A model generated the notes under the pieces. That model made no database searches, had not been told where the DNA came from, and was given only the letters and a program-made list of their open reading frames with translations. A stretch of DNA of 64,000 nucleotides. Origin: Scolanthus callimorphus. Its lineage: Eukaryota; Cnidaria; Anthozoa; Actiniaria; Edwardsiidae. The DNA lies in the NCBI GenBank assembly GCA_033964015.1, contig CM066925.1, positions 1,377,199 to 1,441,198 on the forward strand, in the 5' to 3' direction. Position numbers and translations under genes: made by a program. This document shows, in pieces, positions 48,860 through 61,185 of this stretch (the first letter of the stretch is position 1; each line of letters begins with the position of its first letter).

Positions 48860-51396
48860 CCAGCCAGTTTTAAATCTTAAGTCTAAGAACACTGTATTAT
48901 TTGTTTGCTGCTATCGGGGGCACACAACGAGCACCCCCTCCTCCCAGCAGAACCTCAGCTCAAATTTTTCCCAGCAAGGGGTAGATAGAATTTTTGCCAG
49001 CCAGGAGATTAAAAACGGGATCAGTAGATCGTTGACCACGGAAAAAAGAACATTATCGACAATAGGATTTTTTTTCTTAAAAAAACGTTTCCCAGGGTCC
49101 GGCGGCAAATATATGGAGGGGGGGGGGCTTTGATTTTTTGGCCGCCGATTTAGAGGGGGGCTAAAATTTTGTTATTTTGTTGTGGAAAAACTGCACGAAG
49201 TACCCTGACGAGAGTCAGCACAGATATTCTGCCATCCACATTCGTTCGTATCGCCGTGGAGTGGTTCCTTGAATTTATGTCCAACATATGATCGAGACAG
49301 CATCAATAGAAATATATGACCGGAAATGCCTAGAGTCTAATTAGTAGACGTAAATTGATTTTCGAGTTAGGTTCCTAGTATAGCCAGTGCCATAGCGAAG
49401 CAGATCTCGGGAAGATTATAACATAAAAACATAGCACTATAAAAACATAGCACTTATGTAAATGGATTGATTTGCAATAAAAAAGTTTCCTGGCTGGCCA
49501 TGATGGCTTGCGAAGTTATTGTCGCCAGCGGTGACTAAGTCATTGCCTGGAGTGCTGACACTTGAAAGGTTCAAAGTATTCTCAACTCCCTATTTGTGTG
49601 TTTCCGTAGGCCGCATTTTCAGTTGATTAGTTTAGAAAAATCCAAGAAATCGCCTCTTGTCTTGGCCGCAATAAATTTGTACTGAAGCGCAGTTTGCACT
49701 AAGCGTTATTTGAACCATATCCGCCCTATCACAAAAAACATTCAGAAACTTCTAGCTATAAAGAGTGCACACATCAGAAAATCGCGGACTTTCTGAAAAC
49801 ATACAAAATATTTTATTTTGTTTATATCAAATCAAGAGAAAATGTATCATTTGAATCATTCACTCGATGTGTTATCTGAATCGCAAACACTATTCGAATT
49901 CTCGCTTCGCATCGAGACGATCACGCAATTTCAACGCAATTTGGAACTTGACTGCAGCTTTTACACAAAAGTCAGCTGTACACATAGATTTTACAATGTG
50001 GCCTCATGAATAAATTCCATCGCGCGTATATATTTAGGCAGGATACGAGTCCGCACCAGTATTGCTCGTTTCGATTAGATTTCCGCTCGAATTCCTTGGG
50101 GGCTGCGGAACAGCAGACCCGTTTTGTGCACCTGTGCTATCGACTCGATAGAAGCTGTAGCGTCGGGGTATGGTTTAGGAGCCATAGAGTTGGTGTAGGA
50201 ACCACAAACTAGATAGAAAGAATTTACTTTATTACCAAACGTGTAGCACCAGCGAGGCTCTGAAATAGTTTTTCAGTGATGATGCACTTTCCTTGTGCTT
50301 GTACCAGTCAATCTGATCCTCCGATGTAATAATATTGATGAGTATGTGGTGCAAATGCACCACAACTTGTGACGAGAAAAGTATCCATAGCAACGCACGA
50401 CACCTCTAAATATACCCTACTTTTTCACTTTAAAAATTGATATCTCGAAAAATCCGCGGTAAATGTTTCTCAAAATCGCAAATAATGAGCGCAATTAAGA
50501 GTAGTTTCATCAAGTTGAAAATAAAAAAAGTTATAAGTAGGAACATGCACACGTCAGCAAAATATGTTTTTAATTTTATATAAAATTCGAAAAAAAATTG
50601 TTAACAGCTCAAACTGATAACATCCAAATTTCAAAAAAAATTCACCGTCAAGTTCTTCTATAATTGCGCGCGCAGTGAGTATGTCACAAAATAACACGAT
50701 CTGCACAAGTGCCTATTGCGCATGCGCCAACCGTGAGATACAATGGATATTGCAAGCGCGCGCGCTCAATTCGCTAGCGAGCGCGCTCGCGATGAAAACT
50801 ATTTCGAGCCTCCTTAAACACGGAGTTCCGGTCTAAAAGGAGCGGGCCCGCGGGCCTTTGATTGTCAGTTGTCACTCAGCTGTTGTGGAGTTAACACCTC
50901 TGTGGCGCGAAATTCAAAATTTCTATTCAAATCGCGAGATTGTAAAGAAATAAATGGGAAGTCTTTGCTTTTTAAACAGTAACGTTTTTAGTTGCGGCAG
51001 AAAATTTTTTTTTACAAGCGGTTTGGTTCAGATAAAAACTTTTCGTGCGGAGAGCAATACTAACTAGTATTCATAAGGATCGAAATATTCTGAGCCGCGA
51101 AATTCAAAATGTCAACTCAAAACGTTAGTAAACATCAAATAACCAATTATTCAGTATTCTAGAAGGAATTACCTTGCCATTTATTCAAAAATAAATTTTA
51201 TTTAAACTTGTTGGGGGCCATATAAAAACACTTTTGCCGGAGACCGAAAATTATCGACTTAAATATGTTGAAATATGAATTTATAATTGCTGATTCAAGC
51301 GTGAGAGTCGGCGACCGGAAAGCATGGCGCTGACGTCACAGCGCGTGACGCTGTTGCGTTACACATAACGTTACAGAAGCCTGTCGTGAATGTGTG
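48860..51396. other. Intergenic sequence, no recognised gene
   Basis: It has a G-run near 49122 with a G-rich repeat, otherwise AT-rich sequence. Short open frames (such as 49818-50212) have no recognisable domain or conserved composition. Confidence 0.5.
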
Positions 51397-52863
51397 GGTC
51401 ATGGCTAAAAGGGATTACTCAGAAGGACCTGATTAATAATTCATAGGATAAACAATGGAACGAAGCTACATTGCATAAGATATGGCATATGCGAAGCCTA
51501 TGAACTATTAATCAGGTCCTCACGCTGGGACCAACCACCCCCCTAAATGAGTCATCAAAACGTGGGCAAAAATCAATTCTCGACATAACTTTCTACCCTT
51601 TGTGTCTATTTTTACCAAACTTCGTACATTGGATAACATTATGAAGACACACATTTTTCACCTATTGAGTGGTCACCATGGTGCTTGTGACGTCACTGGG
51701 GATGACGTAATTATTGGACTATTTTTTATTATGTCGAATCTGCTTGCTTTCTGTAGCGGCAATGATAGATTATAACAAGAGAAGCTGAAAATCGAAAACC
51801 GTTTGCGTTTTGGGTTTATATTAGCTGAGTTATGATTTTTTAATGATTCGTATAAGGTTGGTTCTACCTTAACATATCAAGATAACAGTGTCGTCTTTTT
51901 AGTGATCGAGCGGGCTTCCTGTGGTGTCTTGTCTACCTTGTTTACAGGTTCTTGACCGTGAAAAACACAGTGGAAAATGTACATAACATCTTTTCTCAAG
52001 TGTATCTGAGTTCTGGTTGAGTTTTAAGCTTTCTAGATCAATAAAAATAGTGAAAAAACAAATATAGTTTGCAGATATTTCCTTATAAGGAAGTTGAAGA
52101 AAGTCGACACTTTTTCAAGGGAACTATCTTGATATGCAATTGAAAAAAATACAAAATAATTAATTTTTGTAGGGTAACGTCATTCCACAGTCAAATATCT
52201 TAGTATATAAGTTATACTAGTTGACTACAAAAGAATTGCAATCATTTCCATTCTCGATCATCTATTTTCCGTGTTTAAAATCCAAAATGTAAACTCATGA
52301 CGTCATAGATTATGACGTCACAATCTAACAACGCTTTATATCTTCGCTCTAAGGACGAAATTCAAAATTTTACAATCATACGATTTTAGATACCATTTTG
52401 CTTGGCACTTAACAACAGAAATCAGTTCAATTGACGAAATACTCGAAAAAAAATACCAGTGAGTTTGTTTTACCATACATTTGTTACTGTAACAAAATAT
52501 TTAGGGGAGGGGAGGGGGTCAATCTTTGAAAAACTAGAACTCAGCTGTTTTTTATGCTATCAACAAACGGTTTTCGGTTTTCAACATCTCTTGCTGAGGT
52601 GTATCATCGCCATTACAGAAATAGTGCATATTCCAATTCGTAAAAATGATCAAACGATTGCGCAATCTCTGGTGACGTCACAAAACATCATAGTGACGTC
52701 AAAAGTAATGGAAAATATTTGTCATTGTGATGTCATCCTATGTACCAAATTTGATCAAAATAGCCACTTTGGATGGAAAGTTGTGTAGAGTCAAAGTTTG
52801 GATGACGCATTTTGGGGGGTGGTTGGTGCCAGCGTGCTCTGAGTCATCCCTTTTAGCCACGAC
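51397..52863. mobile_element. TIR element, ends GGTCATGGCTAAAAGG
   Basis: The left end GGTCATGGCTAAAAGGGATT and the right end, complementary with few changes, form TIRs of roughly 64 bp extending to GGTTGG and GATGAC. The left TIR is split by a 97-bp palindromic MITE. The interior is non-coding. Confidence 0.65.
51424..51520. mobile_element. Palindromic MITE within the left TIR
   Basis: AGGACCTGATTAATAATTCA and TGAACTATTAATCAGGTCCT form the inverted ends. The parent TIR resumes directly after it with CACGCTGGGACCAACC, matching the other TIR. Confidence 0.72.
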
Positions 52864-52864
52864 C

Positions 52865-53092
52865 TAGCCTGTGTACATCCGCTATTATTTCCTCCAATAG
52901 GATTAGTAACGTCTGCGCAATCCCGTTACTAATCGTGTTCAGGTCACGCAATCCCTCCTCAAGGACTCGTTCCTGATTGGCTCGCGATCACGTTTTCAAT
53001 TATACTCGTGATTTGATTGGCTATAAAATCTTCCTCACACACACCCAGTCTGCTACAGAGGAGGGAGGTTAGAAGCGGATGTACACAGGCTA
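52865..53092. mobile_element. TIR MITE TAGCCTGTGTACATCCGCT
   Basis: The ends TAGCCTGTGTACATCCGCT and its complement AGCGGATGTACACAGGCTA bound 228 bp. It lies right beside the end of the 51397-52863 element. Confidence 0.75.
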
Positions 53093-53540
53093 CCATGACC
53101 GAGTGAGAGCGTAAGGTTCGATCAACAAGTCTCAGTTTTTGGGTTGGCTCACAGTGCTTCAATTCAACAAGTCAGGTGCTTCGTTTTTTTCCGTATTACC
53201 AGTAAGAACCAATCAAATTCGAGCTGTCACGCAATCCGTTTTTCGGGAGAGAAAAACAACTTGTTTTCATATACACATCTTACCATTGATTTATGTACAC
53301 GAAAAAGTGACTTCAGCAAGACTCATGTCAGTGTTTATTATGCAAGAAAACGGGGAGGAAATGTTCATTCAGTGTGTATCCAATGCAGACCGGAAACTGA
53401 GAGGATCTCGGATATTTTACCTGATGAAGTCGATCGACCCAGTAATTTTGCACCCATGCCAACCAATTTTGAACCTCTCATATAAGAACAGGTTGAATTC
53501 TATCGCGCAGCCAATATAACACACATACTAATATATAGAT
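53093..53540. other. Unassigned sequence
   Basis: Overlapping open frames on the plus strand at 53139-53519 show no domain that I recognise and lie among elements. I do not call a gene. Confidence 0.35.
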
Positions 53541-53930
53541 TTAGGCACTGCCTAAAAGCGGAACTCACACGGCGACAATAATACACACAACTTCACTGAC
53601 CATCTGGCCAATCACTGGAAAAGGTGACCCTGTAGTACCTACAATTTTACAACATTTTCACTCAGTTATCTAATTTGCACGTTCTGTAACACCCCACCAA
53701 AACTATAGTGGTTTTATAGTAATTTTATTTTACATTTGTTTATCTCAGGTAAACAAATTTTCAAGTACACATAGACACAAGCTTTTTGTCCCACTTTCCT
53801 TTTTTTCTATTTTTTATTTATAAAACAAGAAAACAGCCCGTCACTTCGTGACGCTAGAAGACCCAACCTAAGTTCCCCCTTCCATAAACTGCTGATTTAC
53901 ATTACTAATGACCTCCCTTTTTAGCGGAGC
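53541..53930 (-). mobile_element. Partial Helentron-like end, reverse orientation
   Basis: ATATAGATTTAGGCACTGCC followed by TAAAAGCGGAACTC is the reverse complement of the 3' end of the elements at 35138 and 56824. The body to the right is short and no matching start is seen. Confidence 0.5.
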
Positions 53931-55108
53931 TCCTGCGCGGGCCGAAGGCCCGCGCAAGCGGAGCACCATACCTAAGGGAAAAACGTATAGTATACTATTG
54001 AGTTGATTTTTGAACGTCACGGGCATTATGGATCATTTTGATGACGTCATTGATGACGTAAGGGCACGTGACTTTGGTGTAGAGTTCCTCTTATGGTCTT
54101 TGAAACTTTGTCCAAGTTTGGCTTCCATAGAAGCTACCCTTCAGGAGATATGATTTTTTCTTTATTTTTCTGGTATTAAACCTATAGCGTACGCCGTCCG
54201 TCCGTCGTCCGTCCGTGTACACATGGGAACCCTGTGGTATGCAAAAAAAAATTATATCTCCTCAAGGGAACATGCTAAGACAACCATACTTGGGACATTT
54301 TGTCTATGCCACAAGGGGGGTGCTGTAACACGGATACGTGATGTGACGTCATCGATGACGTCATCTATGCTTGAAAAATCAATATCTCGTGAAGGGAAGA
54401 CTCTAAAACAACCAAACTTGGGTAGTGTAGTCTAGGCCCAACCTCGTTCCCAGGGTCTCCTCGGTCAGTTTTCAAAATGGCGGGTCGTGCCAGAGGAGAC
54501 CCTGGCAAAGGCTGCGCCACGTGACTTTGAAGGGACCACAGGAAACCCAAACCGTATAAAAACATGGCGACGATCAGCGTGAAAGAAGACGGGTGAAAAT
54601 GAAGAATAACATGCAGAATCATTTTTCTCCAGGCGTGAAAACGTTTAACGGTAAAGGAGAAAACGATAAGACATATTCTATCTCTAACTCAAATCCAAAC
54701 CGCTACTCGTTGAATGGAAGAATTTTCAGGTCTCAGGTCATTAAAAGCATGATCAGCTCGGCGCTTTAAGCTCGGCGCTTTAAGCTTATTTACTAAAATT
54801 TAGATCGTTCATAGGGACTCATAGGGAGCCGAAGCTCACGATTTGCGATCTGTACACCGCTAAAGAAAATCATCAGCAGACAGCAGACGCGCGAGCTCTG
54901 CGCGCCAAAGCTGCCACCGTTCTTCTTCTCGTCCGAAGCGATGAGCAGCTGCAATACCGATGGCAGCCGGGGTAAAGCAGCACTCGACCCAACAAGACTT
55001 CATTCCTTGAAAGGTACTAAAATATTGCGTATGCTCTCTACTACCGGAATTTGAACGCGAGATAGCGAACGAATTACTGCCGCAAAGAAAAAAAAAAGAT
55101 TAGCCGGA

Positions 55109-55273
55109 ATGTCGACATTTATTTTGCTTTTGTTGTTGATTTCAGTTCTTCTGTACAAGCGTTTCCCATTGGCGGAGGGAGAAAACGACGAGAAGAGCTG
55201 GCAAAAGTGCAAGTCCAAGATGAATGACCGCCTGAGGACCATGAAATTCAAGTTCAATCATAGACAAAGATAA
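55109..55273 (+). CDS. 54-residue reading frame with hydrophobic N-terminus, unknown
   Basis: ATG at 55109, TAA at 55271-55273. It opens MSTFILLLLLISVLLYKRFP, like a signal peptide or single membrane helix, followed by a short highly charged tail (EGENDEKSWQKCKSKM, then a Lys/Arg-rich end). It sits between the TIRs of the MULE-like element. It could be a captured host exon, a chance frame, or a real microprotein; a minus-strand frame overlaps it. I cannot assign a function. Confidence 0.3.
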   Translation: MSTFILLLLLISVLLYKRFPLAEGENDEKSWQKCKSKMNDRLRTMKFKFNHRQR

Positions 55274-55329
55274 GCGGACTTTGCAAAATAAAATTCTCTA
55301 TTTTATGATACATGTAAAAACCTTTGTAA

Positions 55330-55760
55330 ATAAATGTATTTCTCATTCGCAATACTGCGTTTGTTGAGTTTCCCGAGAATCAGTAAATAACGGTCCAGGT
55401 TAGGAAATAACGCTCCGCGACTGTGAATGCGGATCTTGATAGAAACTAACGCTCTTGTTTCTTGAAAGTAACGCTTTGCGAGACCATTATTAACGGTTGG
55501 AGGAAAATAACGGTCGGCCATGTAAAAAATAACGCTCTGGGGCAGAAAAAATAACGCTTTGCAAGACCGTTATTAACGGTCTGCTATCTAAAAAATAACG
55601 CTCTGGGAATTGAAAAATAACGCTTTGCAAGACCGTTATTAACGGTCTGCCATCTAAAAAATAACGCTCTCCAGAGGTAAAAATAACGCTTTTGAAGATC
55701 GTTATTAACGGTCGAGTAACGGTCTATCGGAAATAACGGTTTGACCGTTATTGTACGTTT
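55330..55760 (+). repeat. Array of ATAACG motifs, period about 75 bp
   Basis: Repeated AAAATAACGCTTTGCAAGAC and CCGTTATTAACGGTCTGC blocks, most regular from 55490 to 55720. More than twenty TAACG/CGTTA words occur, many paired as the palindrome CCGTTATTAACGG. It is internal to the MULE-like element. Confidence 0.85.
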
Positions 55761-56823
55761 TCCTATGAGAGGTCACATATATTCGGAATCGAGTTCTTAA
55801 AAATCCATTAAACGAGTAGCGGTTTGATTTGAATTAGAGATAGAAAATATGTCTTATCGTTTTCTCTTTTACCGTTAAACCAGTTAAACGTTTTCACGCC
55901 TGGAGAAAAATGATTCTGCATGTTATTCTTCATTTTCACCCGTCTTCTTTCACGCTGATCGTCGCCATGTTTTTATACGATTTGGGTTTCCTGTGGTCCC
56001 TGCAAAGTCACGTGGCGCAGCCTTTGCCAGGGTCTCCTCTGGCACGACCCGCCATTTTGAAAACTGACCGAGGAGACCCTGGGAACGAGGTTGGTCTAGG
56101 CCACCAGATGAGCGAAATGAGGTGGTCACGTGATATGACGTCATCGATGACGTCATCTATGCTTGAAAAATCAATATCTCGTGAAGGGAAGACTCTAAGA
56201 CAACTGAAAACTTGGGTAGTGTAGTCTAGGCCACCAGATGAGCGAAATGAGGTGGTCACGTGATATGACGTCATCGATGACGTCATCTACGCTTGAAAAT
56301 GAATATCTCATGAAAGGAAGACTCTAAACCAACCAAACTTGGGTAATGTAATCCAGGTCACCAGATGAGCGAAATGAAGTGGTCACGTGATGTGACGTCA
56401 TCGATGACGTCATCTATGCCGTCATCTATGCTTGAAAAATCAATATCTCGTGAAGGGAAGACTCTAAAACAACCAAACTTGGGTAGTGTAGTCTAGGTCA
56501 CCAGATGAGCGAAATGAGGTGGTCTCGCGATATGACGTCATCGATGACGTCATCTATGCTTGAAAAATATATATCTCGTGAAGGGAAGACTCTAAAACAA
56601 CCAAACTTTGGTAGTGTAGTCTAGGTCACTAGATGAGCGAAATGGAGTGGTCACGTGATATGACGTCATCGATGACGTCATCTATGCTTGAAAAATTAAT
56701 ATCTCGTGAAGGGAAGACTCTAAAGCAACCATGTAAACCATGTACACATGGGAATCCCTTTCATTCACAGAAAATGTTATAACCAGGAGCTCCGCTTTTA
56801 GCCAGTGGCTAAATCTATATATT

Positions 56824-58193
56824 AGCGGAACTCCCCGTGCCGAAGTCACGGAAGGAGCCCCATACGTATCATTCAACGTCTCATGAGAAAGCAACCCATC
56901 CAAGCCAAATCGATACGTTCAGCGGCTTACGAAAACATCGCGGGCTCTTATTTACGCATGCGCACTTGCTTTTTGGCGACCCGTGTACACAGCCAATCAC
57001 AGTCCGTCAGTCCGTCTTGGATCACTGAGCGCGCGCGTCTTTGTCCTCCAGCACAGCGCCGCGGTGCTTGGCAGAGGAAACGGACCGGAAGTCGCTTCTT
57101 CATGTTCCCGCCGAAAAAACTCACAAAACACGCGCCCGCGTCGGCTCACTCGAGTTCATTCAGACGAAATTTTTGTTGAGTCAAACTGAAACAAACTCGT
57201 GGGTGCGAACCACGCCAAATTTGCTCAAAAGAATTCTCTAATGATTGTCAAAATACTTCGGATTCGATTCCTTCGCCGATATTTCATAGTGTTGTTTAGT
57301 CATTTTGGAGAAACTATGAGGGAGTTGCAAAAGATTCAAAGGCTAGATTGTTGCAGAATACCCGGCGAAGCAAGACTTCGGCGTTGTTCTGAAGAAAAAA
57401 CAACAGTTTCTTTCGTAAAAGCTGCAAACGACGTGTTCTTCGAATACTCATAGTCATATGCGATCTACGAACAGGGAGCCAGAACTGGATTGAACAGGAT
57501 TGACAATAACAGAAAATTGCATGGTTTTAGCCGAATAATATATTTAGGAAAATAGGCTTTGTGCAAAAGCTTGCCAAAGAAGAATGAATTCAACACAACA
57601 CGACGGAGACTTTCGGAGGAAAGAAACGACTTCACTATCAGTTATCGGTAAGCACAAAGCTTGAAATTGCTTCTTATGCTATTTATATTTTTAGCTTCCA
57701 AGTTTATTGCATTCCTGATGAGAAAATTTTGACTTTACATGTATCTTTTACGCGTTTTGCTGCTTTAGTTGGCTCCCTCAAGGTTTCTTTTTCTCCGGCT
57801 AAACTCGAATTAAGTATAGTTTTTTAGTAAGCTTGATTTTTTGGCCCTGCTTTGCCTTATGTAAACAGGTCATTTCTGATATTCTAGCCTTGATTTTCCT
57901 TTGTCACATGTTAGATTTAGTTAGTACAATGAGACAAATACTCTGTCAAGTATTCTTTGTTGTGGATTTCGCTGAAAATCTTATTTTTCATTTTTATTTC
58001 AAGGAGATTATCTTTTGTCGGTCGTGAACTGCGACTTGTTAGCATATCAGAACGCGCTAATACTATCATTGCCATATATAATGGTAACATGAATTTTCTT
58101 GATTTAAACTGTAAAGGTGAGCTCCCTGTGAGTAAGACGTGGGGTGTGTATGATTGGAGTTCCGCTTTTAGGCATTGCCTAAATCTATATATT
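56824..58193 (+). mobile_element. Helentron-like element, copy C
   Basis: It starts GCGGAACTCCCC directly after the end of copy B and finishes GGAGTTCCGC, TTTTAGGCATTGCCTAAA, TCTATATATTA. Along its length it is clearly similar to copy A (35138-36865), for example GAGAAAGCAACCCATCCAAG and GGGAGCCAGAACTGGATTGA. Non-autonomous. Confidence 0.65.
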
Positions 58194-58589
58194 ATGTGTT
58201 TGTTTTGCACTGGTCTCCTTGATTTTAGTGGAGAAAATGACGCACGTGTATGTGTCTTGGTGAGTCAGTCCGGGTCTCAAATCTGTCTAAGAACCCGCTA
58301 AAATTGAAAACGCAGCCTATTACAGAAAAACATTTGACTCATCGGAATTGTTTGTATAATGCTTATCAGTAAGGCACGAGAAGAAACAGGTAAAGTTAAA
58401 CTGTTCTAAGAAATTTCTTAGTTTATCATAGGAATATTTAGAGAATATCATTCATGACAGGTGTAAGTTTGCAGTGCCAGGTGTAAGTTTGTTCAAAACT
58501 TGAATGAAATTTTTCTAAGTTAAAATCTTTCTCGAATTAGAATTATCCCTACACACAAATGTAACTAATCTGTAATAGAACCATTTAAG

Positions 58590-59220
58590 TTTGAATGTCT
58601 ATGGTGCTATCGGCTAAGGGAACTGTGTTCTTTTTTAGTTTGTTGGATATTTCAACATGGCCGCGATGGCGGCTTTGTCCCTCGCTGAAAAAGTCGCTTG
58701 AATTAGAACTTAGCCCACTGGAGAGATTTCCTCTTTCTCTTCTGGTTTGTGTCCTTTGTTTTGCGATACAGCGTCAGGATTTATACTTTGAAAATATTAT
58801 TCATGGCTTTGTGGCATTTCGCCTTAGCGTGCTTCCAGAAAGCAAGGCGGTGTACGGCAGTGTACGTTTGTTCAAACTTGAATGAAAATTTTTCTCAGCA
58901 TAAAGCTTTCGAATAATAATTAGCCCTGCACATTCCTGCAAGTAATTTGTGACAGAACCATTTAGGTTTAGATGACTATGGTGATTTCGGCTGTGCGAAC
59001 TGAGTTCTTTTTTAGTTTCTGTGGGAGATTTCAAAATGGCGGCGATGGCAGCTTTGTAATTAGAACTTAGCCCAGGGTGAATCTTTTCCAACCAAAACAC
59101 GCCCACTGTGGAGATATCCACTTTCTCTTCAGGTTTGTGAACTTCGTTTGGCGACACAGCTTCAGGGCCAAGCGGAGTGAGTGCGGACGATTTAGCCAAT
59201 CAGAAACGTTTGCGCAGACA
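58590..59220 (+). repeat. Interspersed repeat with internal direct copies
   Basis: A sub-block with TGGCGGCGATGGCAGCTTTG-like sequence and AATTAGAACTTAGCCCA occurs twice (58600-58760 and 58975-59120). The inverted counterpart is at 12260-12870. Minus-strand frames over it are not preserved in that copy. The stretch 58194-58589 just upstream shows nothing else recognisable. Confidence 0.6.
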
Positions 59221-59224
59221 ACCC

Positions 59225-60705
59225 GATTATAATAGTATAGATAAGTATAATGGCATCGAGAATAAGACGTTAGTAAAGTGTGGTTTTAAAAAAAATACAT
59301 TTACATGTAAAAACTCTTTAAGAAAACGATGAGATGTGTAGGTGTTTTTGAGATATTCTCCTCTAAATGAAATGCCACATGCAACTCTGGTAAAATTTTC
59401 CTAATTTAATAGTGCTTATTGCTTGAGCGTCAGCCAACAATCATGCCCCTCCAAAAACCTCAAAAACAGGACCAATAGACCAAATTCTATATTACTAAGT
59501 TCCTACTTCAGTGCAAGAGTCAGGAAAATAAAACAAAATACCTCACATCAGCATCGAAAAAGGAATAATTTATATCCTTTGTTTTATTCCCCTGAGGCTC
59601 GTTTAATTACTAAGGCAGAGTCGACCTTTGCATGAGATTACCTAAAAAAAACTTTCTTCGATAATGTGTGGTTCCAGAAAATACCAGGGAAGGGTGTTAA
59701 AAGTGACCAACTCTGGAATCTCCCCCAAAAAGAAAGGAAGATCAGGTAAATTTTACTGTATTTCAGGCCCTGTGGTCACCCCAGGGCCTGCAGGCTTTTT
59801 AAATGGTGCCTCATTAACATTATGAGTTATTTTACTTGTTCTGGCATTCCTATTGTGCGACTACTCCAACCAAGGCTATCCAAGCAAATTTTCTTACAAA
59901 TTTGTTAATCATGATCAAGCATATGATCAATAGATACAACACATTTGTGTGTTCCCTGCTAGCAGAGGCTTCTTTTCTCTGCATTTCGCTGGCTGAGGTT
60001 CGCGAGGAAAAGAGACTTCTGCGCTGGGTCGAAACTCCCTTTGTTTTGCAGCTGTCCACGACCTCGTGAACCTCAGCCAGCGAAATGCAAATTGACAGCC
60101 AGCGAAATGAAAATTGACACACCCCATCCCTAAAATAAAACGTTGCCTTATAATGCATAAAATAAAGCATTTAATTTTAATTCAATTCAACTCAGCCAAG
60201 AGACACATAAATTTTATGCTGGTCTTCTTGTCTTGAATAAAAAAACTTGTGTCACATAACATCCTTAACACGAAAAGCCACGCTGGTCATAGAGAATTCA
60301 CTGTAATTCCAGTGAGTGTGGTTCAAATCCAAAATTACCAGGAAGGTAGATCAAATAGCATCAATCAGCAGGTAAACGTAAAAAAAGAATAACAATATAA
60401 GGGCATGCCCCTCCCCTGAAGCGCACAGGAAGTGTGAATCACAGGAACCAATAGGCGATTATTTCTGTGACATCATTTGCAGAAGGAACAAAGAATCAGG
60501 CTACTTGGCAGAGCTAGAGAATAATATGCTTTGAATATCAATAAGATGCAAAAATTAGATTATGAGCACATGCAGTAAGGCTGAATTTAGAGAAATCAAG
60601 TGGGCTAATGAGCATTTTCCACCAATGATTTAAAGGCTGCATATAAGCTTTGAAAACTTAATGAAAAGCACAGGATAAGTTCATTTGTTAATTTTTATGC
60701 TTGTA
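59225..60705. repeat. Non-genic sequence with a local hairpin
   Basis: GCATTTCGCTGGCTGAGGTT (59980) pairs with AACCTCAGCCAGCGAAATGC (60070-60090), giving an about 110-bp hairpin followed by a second AGCCAGCGAAATG copy. A piece near 59660 (GTGTGGTTCCAGAAAATACC) resembles the left end of the element at 61186. Otherwise nothing recognised. Confidence 0.5.
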
Positions 60706-60707
60706 GG

Positions 60708-61091
60708 GACAGAGCGGAAATGACCAAAAATGAAATGTCTAACTTCGCCATATTTTAATATATAAGCTCAAGATTCCGTATACAAAGAGTTTCTATGACC
60801 AAAAGCTTAGTTCCAAATTTTTAAGAAATTTGAAGAATGTGAATTTTAGATATGATTGAACAAAGTTTGCAGAATTCCTGATCAAAGTACTAATTCTCCC
60901 ATAAAATGGCACAGAAATCAAAGTTTAAAGACTGATATCTCAAAGACGGATCCATTAGAAAAAAGTCATTTTTTGATATTTTGTTTTTAATCAGGCAAGG
61001 AGTCTGTATGCAAAAAATCAAGCTTATCTGAGTTAACCTGACGTTATTATTTGAAATTTAGTGATCTAAGCAGGTCATTTCTGCTCTGTCG
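60708..61091. mobile_element. TIR MITE (GACAGAGCGGAAATGACC ends)
   Basis: GACAGAGCGGAAATGACC at 60708 and GGTCATTTCTGCTCTGTC ending near 61090 are inverted ends differing at one position. AT-rich, non-coding, about 385 bp. Confidence 0.6.
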
Positions 61092-61185
61092 CTTGTAGGC
61101 TTTTGGCTTTTGTAGGCTTAGGTTTTTTCAAAACCTCATGAAACCAATTGGGCAAAATGCTTGTTAGCTCACCTGTTTCTTAAAA

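Larger units (their letters stand above)
54439..56093. mobile_element. MULE-like element with about 280-bp TIRs, 9-bp TSD
   Basis: Perfect ends CAACCTCGTTCCCAGGGTCT and complement, with TIRs running to about 54715 and from about 55812. GTCTAGGCC flanks both sides (54430-54438, 56094-56102), and the intact tandem units show the unduplicated site. Long TIRs with a 9-bp duplication are the Mutator-like pattern. No MURA-type transposase is encoded; the interior holds a small frame and an ATAACG array. Confidence 0.82.
54300..56735 (+). repeat. Roughly 127-bp tandem array with palindromic TGACGTCA pairs
   Basis: Units start near 56102, 56231, 56359, 56500 and 56626, with a partial one at 54330-54438 that was separated by the MULE insertion. 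Each has CACGTGATATGACGTCATCG, then ATGACGTCATCTATGCTTGA and ATATCTCGTGAAGGGAAGAC. The core is the perfect palindrome TGACGTCATCGATGACGTCA. Confidence 0.9.
53932..56823 (+). mobile_element. Helentron-like element, copy B, with tandem repeats
   Basis: It begins AGCGGAGCTCC and a strong hairpin GCGCGGGCCGAAGGCCCGCG, and ends GGAGCTCCGC, the TTTTAGCCAGTGGCTAAA hairpin, then TCTATATATTA. It contains a roughly 127-bp tandem array and a MULE-like insertion. Its end touches the start of copy C. Confidence 0.6.

Noticed and set aside
53139..53519. Two overlapping plus-strand frames of 113-126 codons
   Set aside because: No recognisable domain, start context or splice support; surrounded by transposon ends.
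58801..59199. 132-codon minus-strand frame
   Set aside because: It lies in an interspersed repeat whose inverted counterpart at 12260-12870 does not keep the frame.
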